Assembly (NCBI RefSeq): GCF_023016045.1
Contig: NZ_JALKAP010000014.1
Span: 1-64,000 of the forward strand
Source of the DNA: Marinobacter sp. S6332
Lineage (GTDB): Bacteria; Pseudomonadota; Gammaproteobacteria; Pseudomonadales; Oleiphilaceae
Length of the DNA stretch: 64,000 nt
Reading direction: 5' to 3'
The number at the start of each line of letters is the position of its first letter. Position 1 is the stretch's first letter. Under the pieces are notes generated by a model. It was not told where the DNA came from. It worked only from the letters and a program-made list of their open reading frames with translations, and searched no databases. A program made the position numbers and the translations under genes. This document shows positions 58,135-64,000 of this stretch, one piece after another.

Positions 58135-59970
58135 CTAGCCGAGCTTTTCCAAGTCCCTTACCGCGCCTTTATCGGCACTGGTGGCTAGCAATGCGTAAGC
58201 CTTTAGAGCAGCTGATACGGCGCGCGCTCTTGGTTGCTCAGGCTTCCAGCCTTTGGCGTCCCGAGCTTCGCGACGGCGGTCCAGTTCTTTTTGGTCCAAT
58301 TGCACATTAATCGAGCGCTGGGGGATGTCGATCAAAATAGTATCGCCATTTTCGATCAGTCCGATTGCCCCGCCAGCAGCAGCCTCGGGTGACGCGTGAC
58401 CGATGGAAAGCCCGGAAGTGCCGCCGGAGAAGCGTCCGTCGGTCAACAGTGCGCAGTCTTTACCTAGCCCTTTGGATTTCAGATAGCTTGTGGGGTAGAG
58501 CATTTCCTGCATGCCGGGGCCGCCCTTGGGGCCTTCGTAACGGATGATGACAACATCGCCAGGCTTGACTTGATCGTCCAGGATGCCCGCAACCGCAGCA
58601 TCCTGACTTTCAAATACCTTAGCTTTGCCCTCAAAAACAAAGATGCTCTCATCCACGCCAGCAGTCTTTACCACGCAACCGTCAACGGCGATATTGCCAT
58701 AGAGAACAGCAAGCCCGCCCTCGGAACTGTATGCGTGTTCGACTGAACGGATGCAACCAGCTTCGCGGTCACCGTCTAGACTGGGCCAGCGCGTACTTTG
58801 GCTGAACGCTGTCTGGGTAGGAATGCCGGCTGGCCCGGCTTTATAAAACTCCACAACCTCGGGGGGCGGGGAGCGCATAATATCCCAAGTTTGAAGGGCT
58901 TCTTTCATGGTTTTACTGTGCACAGTTGGCAGGTCTGTATTGATCAGTCCGCCACGTTCAAGCTCACCAAGAATGCCCATAATACCACCGGCGCGGTGTA
59001 CGTCTTCCATGTGGTATTTCGGCGAATTCGGCGCGACTTTGCAAAGTTGCGGAACCTTGCGGGAAAGCTGATCGATCTCGTTCAGGGTGAACGGAACTCC
59101 GCCTTCTTGTGCAGCCGCCAGAAGGTGCAAAATGGTGTTGGTGGAGCCGCCCATGGCGATATCCATAACCATGGCGTTCTCGAAGGCAGCCATGGAAGCG
59201 ATGCTCCGCGGCAACACACTGGCGTCGTTTTGTTCGTAATACCGCTTCGCATTCTCCACAATTTGGCGGCCAGCTTTTAGGAACAGTTGCTCGCGGTCGG
59301 CGTGGGTAGCCAGCATAGAGCCATTGCCGGGCAGGGCAAGGCCAATGGCCTCCGCCAAACAGTTCATTGAGTTGGCGGTGAACATGCCGGAACAAGATCC
59401 GCAGGTAGGGCAGGCGCTGCGCTCATATTCCGCAACCATTTCATCGTCTGCAGTTGGGTCTGCGGCAATGACCATGGCATCTACCAAGTCCAGCTTGTGC
59501 TCGGATAATTTGGTTTTGCCAGCCTCCATAGGGCCGCCGGATACGAAAATGGCGGGGATGTTCAGGCGCATGGCTGCCATCAGCATGCCCGGTGTGATTT
59601 TGTCGCAGTTCGAGATGCACACCAGAGCGTCGGCACAGTGGGCGTTGGCCATGTACTCTACAGAGTCGGCGATGATTTCACGGGAGGGCAGGGAATAAAG
59701 CATACCGTCGTGGCCCATGGCGATGCCATCGTCTACCGCAATGGTATTGAACTCTTTGGCCACGCCGCCAGCAGCTTCGATCTCGCGACAAACAAGTTGC
59801 CCGAGATCTTTGAGGTGAACGTGCCCGGGCACAAACTGTGTGAAGGAGTTGGCAACCGCGATAATCGGCTTGCCGAAATCATCGTCTTTCATGCCGGTGG
59901 CGCGCCAGAGGGCGCGGGCGCCAGCCATGTTACGGCCTGCGGTGGAAGTCCGCGAACGATACTGAGGCAT
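58135..59970 (-). CDS. ilvD: dihydroxy-acid dehydratase
   Basis: IlvD makes the 2-oxo acids for valine and isoleucine, and the valine branch also feeds LeuA. The 611-residue protein shows [33 protein letters not shown] text, the Fe-S Cys in [10 protein letters not shown] and [20 protein letters not shown], and [13 protein letters not shown]. It is the [4Fe-4S] form of normal length. It stands alone, divergent from the HDOD gene; the other ilv genes are not in the window. Confidence 0.97.
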   Translation of the reverse strand: MPQYRSRTSTAGRNMAGARALWRATGMKDDDFGKPIIAVANSFTQFVPGHVHLKDLGQLVCREIEAAGGVAKEFNTIAVDDGIAMGHDGMLYSLPSREIIADSVEYMANAHCADALVCISNCDKITPGMLMAAMRLNIPAIFVSGGPMEAGKTKLSEHKLDLVDAMVIAADPTADDEMVAEYERSACPTCGSCSGMFTANSMNCLAEAIGLALPGNGSMLATHADREQLFLKAGRQIVENAKRYYEQNDASVLPRSIASMAAFENAMVMDIAMGGSTNTILHLLAAAQEGGVPFTLNEIDQLSRKVPQLCKVAPNSPKYHMEDVHRAGGIMGILGELERGGLINTDLPTVHSKTMKEALQTWDIMRSPPPEVVEFYKAGPAGIPTQTAFSQSTRWPSLDGDREAGCIRSVEHAYSSEGGLAVLYGNIAVDGCVVKTAGVDESIFVFEGKAKVFESQDAAVAGILDDQVKPGDVVIIRYEGPKGGPGMQEMLYPTSYLKSKGLGKDCALLTDGRFSGGTSGLSIGHASPEAAAGGAIGLIENGDTILIDIPQRSINVQLDQKELDRRREARDAKGWKPEQPRARAVSAALKAYALLATSADKGAVRDLEKLG

Positions 59971-60159
59971 GGTGTTCTGTCTCTCTGTAAAGGTGCTGGG
60001 TAAAGGTACTGGTTATGGATACTTGGTGATTGCTAATGAAGAGACAAAGTCTACCAGATTAGACATCAAGCGCATGGCTGTTTTGCTGTGCCGTGGTTAC
60101 AATAGTTAACAGATGCGATAAATCAATGCTTTGCTTTGATACAACTAAGGAGATTGCCT

Positions 60160-61416
60160 ATGGCTAGCCAGGAAAGCCTGCCGCTACGCCGCCTGAAAGA
60201 GTTTCAACCGCTGAACCGGCTGACCGACGAGCAACTGGTGGTGCTGGCCAGCCGTGCAGAGCGCCGGACCCATGGGCCGGGACAGCGCGTGTTAGAGCGC
60301 GGCGTGCGTGACGGTCTGGATTATTTTCTGGTAACCGGAAAGGTTGAATTGGAATCGGTGGATGGTCGCAAATCGGTCATTGAAGCGGAAACCGAACAGG
60401 CGTTGAACCCCATCGCCAGACTGCAGCCAAGAATGTACGACGTTACTGCGGTAAAACCCTGCGAGTTTCTCGTGGTAGAGCAGGATGTGCTCAACCAGCT
60501 CCTGCGCTCCGCTCCGGTTGCTCAGGTAGAGATGGACGCCGGGGAAAGTCAGACGGGAGGTGAAAGCGAGGAACACCACCTCTTGATGGAGTTTTATGCG
60601 GAGTTGCGCTCCAACCAGCTGAAGTTACCCAGCGTTCCCGACGTGGCGTGGAAAGTTAGGCGTTTGGTTGATAAAGACGACACCACCGCAGAACAGGTGG
60701 CCAGCGCAGTGTCGGCTGACCCCGCTATGGCAGCCAAACTGGTACGAGCCTGCAACAGCCCGTTATACCGGGGCTTCAGCGATGTGCGTAATGTTCGCGA
60801 GACGGTTGTGCGACTTGGTATGCGCACGACTCGCCAATTGGTAACCGTATTTTCAATGCGGGAGGTATTCAAAAGCCGGCACCCCTCCTTGCAAAAAGAG
60901 ATGGAAAACCTCTGGCGGCACTCCAGAGAGGTAGCAGCGCTTTGCTGGGTGTTGGCAGACCATGCAACCCGCCTGAACCCCGAAGAGGCGCTTCTAGCAG
61001 GTTTGCTTCACGATATCGGTGTGGTTCCGGTTTTGGTGCAGGCAGAGCACCACGTAAATTTGTTTGCTGACGATACTAACTTACAAAATGCTATCAAAGA
61101 GTTGCGAGCTGATGTAGGTGCTGCCGTTCTGGGAAGTTGGTCGTTTCCTAAGCCCTTTGTTGAGGCTGTGCGCCATGCGGAAGATTGGAGTCACGAAAGC
61201 CGGGAAGCAGAACCCCAGCTGGTTGATGTCGTTATTGTGGCGCAACTGCACGCCATGATTGGCTCTAACCAGAATGAGGGCTTGCCGTCGTTCGACGAGG
61301 TACCGGCCTACCGTAGACTTGGAAATCTTGAGCTGAATGCATCACGCAGCCTTGAGGTTCTTACCGAGGCGCGGGCTCGTGTAGACGAAGTACAAAAGCT
61401 GTTGTCGATTCGATGA
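60160..61416 (+). CDS. cyclic-nucleotide-binding-like plus HDOD domain protein
   Basis: A 418-residue signalling protein. Residues ~10-120 look like a cyclic-nucleotide-binding/Crp-type beta barrel (GPGQRVLERGVRDGLDYFLVTGKVEL, cut here) and residues ~145-345 are an HDOD domain (LKLPSVPDVAWKVRRLV, VSADPAMAAKLVRACNSPLY, GLLHDIGVVPVL). HDOD proteins act as helical scaffolds in signalling pathways and mostly lack phosphodiesterase activity. The ATG at 60160 with AAGGAG seven bases upstream is clearly the start. It overlaps the next gene by 4 bp. Confidence 0.88.
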   Translation: MASQESLPLRRLKEFQPLNRLTDEQLVVLASRAERRTHGPGQRVLERGVRDGLDYFLVTGKVELESVDGRKSVIEAETEQALNPIARLQPRMYDVTAVKPCEFLVVEQDVLNQLLRSAPVAQVEMDAGESQTGGESEEHHLLMEFYAELRSNQLKLPSVPDVAWKVRRLVDKDDTTAEQVASAVSADPAMAAKLVRACNSPLYRGFSDVRNVRETVVRLGMRTTRQLVTVFSMREVFKSRHPSLQKEMENLWRHSREVAALCWVLADHATRLNPEEALLAGLLHDIGVVPVLVQAEHHVNLFADDTNLQNAIKELRADVGAAVLGSWSFPKPFVEAVRHAEDWSHESREAEPQLVDVVIVAQLHAMIGSNQNEGLPSFDEVPAYRRLGNLELNASRSLEVLTEARARVDEVQKLLSIR

Positions 61417-61991
61417 ACGTTCCTGTTTTTCCTCTCAACTCGGTTGTGTTACCACGGGGGAGAGTGCCGCTACAGCTATTCGAGCCGCGTTACCTAGATA
61501 TGCTGACCCGCTGCATGAAGGAGGATCAGGGGTTTGTGATCACCCTGCTTCAGAATGGTTCGGAAGCAGGCCGCGTGGCATCGTTCCACGAGGTGGGCAC
61601 CTATGTGCGCATCATAGATTTTCAGCAGCTGGACAACGGGTTGCTGGGAATTACGGTAGAGGGCGATGCCAAGGTCTGTATCACCCAAAGCTGGCAGCAG
61701 GATGACGGGTTGAATATGGGCGAGGTGGAGTTTTTGCCCGTCGAACAACGGGCGGACATCCCCGCCGTATTCCACGAGCTGCCTTCTGTGGTGCGCGCTC
61801 TATTTCGGCATCCGGTGATCGATGAGCTGGGCATGGCTGTCGATTACGAGGATGCCCGCGATATTGGTTGGCGGCTGACTGAACTATTACCTTTGGACAA
61901 GCTGGAGAAGCAGCAGCTTTTGGAAATGCAGGACCCAGTGGCCCGCCTCAGCCGTCTGCAAGAACTGCTTGAGGCCCTCGAAGAAGGTTGA
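61413..61991 (+). CDS. LON substrate-binding-domain protein
   Basis: A 192-residue protein that consists of the LON N-terminal (PUA-like) domain without ATPase or protease: VPVFPLNSVVLPRGRVPLQLFEPRYLDM at the start (cut here), FVITLLQNGSEAG and VGTYVRIIDFQQLDNGLLGI. A helical C terminus follows. Such stand-alone domains are common but uncharacterised, possibly binding peptides or proteins. The ATGA overlap with the HDOD gene implies a shared operon and function. Confidence 0.88.
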   Translation: MNVPVFPLNSVVLPRGRVPLQLFEPRYLDMLTRCMKEDQGFVITLLQNGSEAGRVASFHEVGTYVRIIDFQQLDNGLLGITVEGDAKVCITQSWQQDDGLNMGEVEFLPVEQRADIPAVFHELPSVVRALFRHPVIDELGMAVDYEDARDIGWRLTELLPLDKLEKQQLLEMQDPVARLSRLQELLEALEEG

Positions 61992-61996
61992 GCCCG

Positions 61997-63448
61997 CTAC
62001 GGCGTCTGGGCGTAATGTTGAATGGCCTCTGGCCACATAGCCCAGACGTAGCCACCACAGAAAGTCAGCCAGATTAGAGCGGCGGAAACAGTCAGAATAT
62101 CCGGCGCTATGGGCATCCGGTCAAAACGGCTGAAGCTGGCTCTTGTTGCTCCGGTGATTGCCAATCCCAGCAATAACCCTCCCACGATATCGCTAAACCA
62201 GTGCACGCCCAGATACAGTCGGCTAACAGCAACGGGGATTAGGGGTAACGAGACCAGCATGTAAGTTTGCCAGCGTTTGCTGTTACGGGTTTCAGCTGCC
62301 ACAAAGCTGGCTACCAGAGTCACGAATACAGTAATGCCTGCGGTGTGGCCGCTGGGGAACGAGCCCGATGATGGCGGGTTGACCACCTGATCGGGACGAT
62401 CAATGCCAAAAGCGGCTTTTAGGATCGTTACCAGCGCAGCTGTTATAACCGCTGCCAGCAGAATGTGAATGGCGGCCGCATAATGGCCACGAAAAGCCAG
62501 AGCGAGACAAGCCAGCAGCGCGGCGGCTGTCAACACGGGCGGGTCGCCAAGAAGTGTTGCGACAATGGCAGGTGCGTCAAGCAAGGGCTGGCGTAAGTCA
62601 CTGAACCACTGCATCACCAGTTGATCAAAAGGTTCGATAACGTCGGTCATGGTTGCCAGTTGGCCCCAAAGAATAAACAGCGCCAGCGTACCAAGGGCAA
62701 GCATTAGCGAGGCAAGTGGAAATTCACTCGCTTGTGCAGGGCGTTCGTTGGAATACAAGCGCCAGAAACGATGGGTGGTTTCATACTGCGCCATGCGCTG
62801 TTGCAGCCAAATGTATATGCGGCTGTTATCGCCAAGGCCAAGTTGAAAGCGAAACATAACAAGGTAAATCGCCGCCAGAGTTGCGATGCTGACAGCAGTT
62901 ACCAGATAGGCGTGGGCCGGAAGCTGAACTTTACTCGATAGTGCGCTGCCCACCAGAAAGCCCGGCAAAATGTAGGCGGGCGCCCAGGCAATGGCTGAGC
63001 CGATATTAAAGGCCAGAAAGCGCCGCCAGGGCATCATTAAGGCCCCAGCAATCAACGGTATTACTGGCCGGACCGGCCCCACGAAGCGACCAATGATGAT
63101 GCTCTTGCCGCCGTGCCTATGGAAAAAACGCTCACCTTTGACGATCAGCTTGGGATATCGGCTCAGGGGCCACACGCTGTTCAGTCTGCCTTGGAAAAGC
63201 CTGCCGATCGCAAAGCTCAGGGTGTCCCCAGCTATAGCTCCCATACCGGCCCATATCAATACGGCCATTAGCGGCATTCCAATTTGTGCAGCCAGTACAG
63301 CAATGGCGAAAAGGAAGGCAACGCCGGGCACAATAATGCCAGCAATTGCCAGAGACTCTATAAAGGCGGTGCTGAATAGCGCAAGAGACAACCAGCCGGG
63401 GTTGGCACTCAGCCATGCAGTTAGCTCTGTAAGCCAAGCGCTGCTCAT
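61997..63448 (-). CDS. DedA/SNARE-associated domain fused to PAP2 phosphatase
   Basis: A 483-residue membrane protein with two parts. The first ~200 residues are DedA-like (FIESLAIAGIIVPGVAFLFA, AGDTLSFAIGRLFQG and GRFVGPVRPVIPLIAGALMMP). DedA proteins flip polyprenyl phosphate and other lipids. The second part (about 250-460) is a PAP2 phosphatase with all three motifs: KAAFGIDRP, FPSGHTAG and SRLYLGVHWFSD. The fusion couples lipid transport with dephosphorylation, perhaps of undecaprenyl diphosphate or phosphatidylglycerol phosphate. Other bacteria have this fusion. It overlaps the upstream GGDEF-like gene by 4 bp. Confidence 0.9.
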   Translation of the reverse strand: MSSAWLTELTAWLSANPGWLSLALFSTAFIESLAIAGIIVPGVAFLFAIAVLAAQIGMPLMAVLIWAGMGAIAGDTLSFAIGRLFQGRLNSVWPLSRYPKLIVKGERFFHRHGGKSIIIGRFVGPVRPVIPLIAGALMMPWRRFLAFNIGSAIAWAPAYILPGFLVGSALSSKVQLPAHAYLVTAVSIATLAAIYLVMFRFQLGLGDNSRIYIWLQQRMAQYETTHRFWRLYSNERPAQASEFPLASLMLALGTLALFILWGQLATMTDVIEPFDQLVMQWFSDLRQPLLDAPAIVATLLGDPPVLTAAALLACLALAFRGHYAAAIHILLAAVITAALVTILKAAFGIDRPDQVVNPPSSGSFPSGHTAGITVFVTLVASFVAAETRNSKRWQTYMLVSLPLIPVAVSRLYLGVHWFSDIVGGLLLGLAITGATRASFSRFDRMPIAPDILTVSAALIWLTFCGGYVWAMWPEAIQHYAQTP

Positions 63449-64000
63449 GTCCGCAGAGTTTCTCCCGGGCTGAACCAGGCCGAATCAGCGCCTCGTCTGC
63501 GGGCTTCCAACATAGCTTGATGCGCGCGCTTGCGCAGGGTGTCTGTGCGTGTGTCGCTGGTGCCTCTCGTGGTACAACCAAGGCTTACAGTTGCCTTACC
63601 AATCAATGGCCAGTGATTTTCGGATATGGTGCGCCTGATTCGCTCTGAAATCACCCGTACGCCCTCCTCCGGAGTGAAAGGCAGGATAAGGAAGAACTCA
63701 GAGTCGTTCAGGGTGTAAAGGGTGTCCCCGGCGCGAATCAGTCCAAATAAGTGCTGGGTCATGTCACGAAATAGCGCCTGCATACCAGACTCCCCATGGA
63801 GATCTGCGGCTTCGTCGGCATAATCGATGGTAAGGTTAATGACTGATAGGCTGTGGCCCGTGGCAATGGCCCGGCTGATTTCTTTTTGCAGTGTTTCGTC
63901 AAGAAAGCGGGCATTGTGGGCGCCCGTAACCGGATCGGTAATGGCAAGGTCTTCAGCCGACTGCGCCATATGGTCGTACTGCCATATATAGAGTGCCGCA
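63445..64000 (-). CDS. degenerate GGDEF-domain protein, partial (runs off window)
   Basis: The minus-strand frame stays open to the window edge, so the start is not seen. The visible part has the GGDEF fold: DPVTGAHNARFLDETLQKE at its start, the helical region, and RISETISE-type helices with LGCTTRG at the end. The active-site loop reads NDSEF (63694-63708) instead of GGDEF, so diguanylate cyclase activity is unlikely. The visible N-terminal residues LYIWQYD might belong to a linker or membrane part. It is translationally coupled to the DedA-PAP2 gene (4-bp overlap). Confidence 0.78.
   Translation of the reverse strand, partial: AALYIWQYDHMAQSAEDLAITDPVTGAHNARFLDETLQKEISRAIATGHSLSVINLTIDYADEAADLHGESGMQALFRDMTQHLFGLIRAGDTLYTLNDSEFFLILPFTPEEGVRVISERIRRTISENHWPLIGKATVSLGCTTRGTSDTRTDTLRKRAHQAMLEARRRGADSAWFSPGETLRT

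Overview
The window is an ordinary housekeeping stretch of a gammaproteobacterial chromosome. The protein families, the complete division and cell-wall (dcw) cluster, the order lpxC-dciA-M23 peptidase-secA-argJ-Nudix/ThiE, and rsmI-rnpB next to mraZ suggest a marine pseudomonad-like organism. Marinobacter or a close relative is my best guess; it comes from gene content and has not been checked by a search. There is no phage, transposase gene, CRISPR array, tRNA or defence island here, and I did not find a clearly new multi-gene system. The interest lies in single genes and in short non-coding structures.

Layout. 1-3.6 kb: distal 16S-23S spacer, complete 23S and 5S rRNA, two intrinsic terminators, and between them a broken second copy of the 5S 3' end. 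3.7-9.0 kb (+): leuA, a cryptic holD (DNA polymerase III psi), rimI, prfC and a YjjV-type TatD gene. The last four keep their E. coli neighbourhood. 9.0-14.2 kb (+): rplM-rpsI behind an attenuator-like leader, petABC (cytochrome bc1) and sspAB. 14.2-17.0 kb (-): lpoA, yraN and a degenerate diaA-like gene. 17.1-18.5 kb (+): rsmI and rnpB.

18.6-36.8 kb (+): the dcw cluster mraZ-rsmH-ftsL-ftsI-murE-murF-mraY-murD-ftsW-murG-murC-ddlB-ftsQ-ftsA-ftsZ-lpxC. Most genes overlap or touch. The cluster starts with a sigma70-like promoter followed by four MraZ boxes at exact 10-bp spacing. 36.9-45 kb: dciA (-), then an M23 peptidase, secA, argJ, a Nudix/ThiE fusion, moaC and ribA (+). 45-49.1 kb (-): xseB-ispA-dxs (isoprenoid precursors) and an NRDE/TANGO2 gene.

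49.2-52.4 kb (+): a TauE/SafE permease, lgt, thyA and folA, with a 193-bp MITE-like element between thyA and folA. 52.4-64 kb is mixed: a DEAD-box helicase, a thioesterase-like protein, a haloalkane-dehalogenase homologue with Asn in place of the nucleophilic Asp, an unknown small protein, an AI-2E family permease, a secreted peptidoglycan-binding-domain protein, ilvD, a cNMP-like/HDOD protein with a LON-domain partner, a DedA-PAP2 fusion, and a GGDEF-fold gene with a degenerate active site that runs off the right edge.

Functionally the region combines translation (rRNA, L13, S9, RF3, RNase P), envelope synthesis and division (dcw, lpoA, lpxC, lgt, secA), replication accessories (HolD, DciA, a DiaA-like protein), respiration (bc1) and biosynthesis of leucine, valine/isoleucine, arginine, isoprenoids, folate/dTMP and riboflavin.
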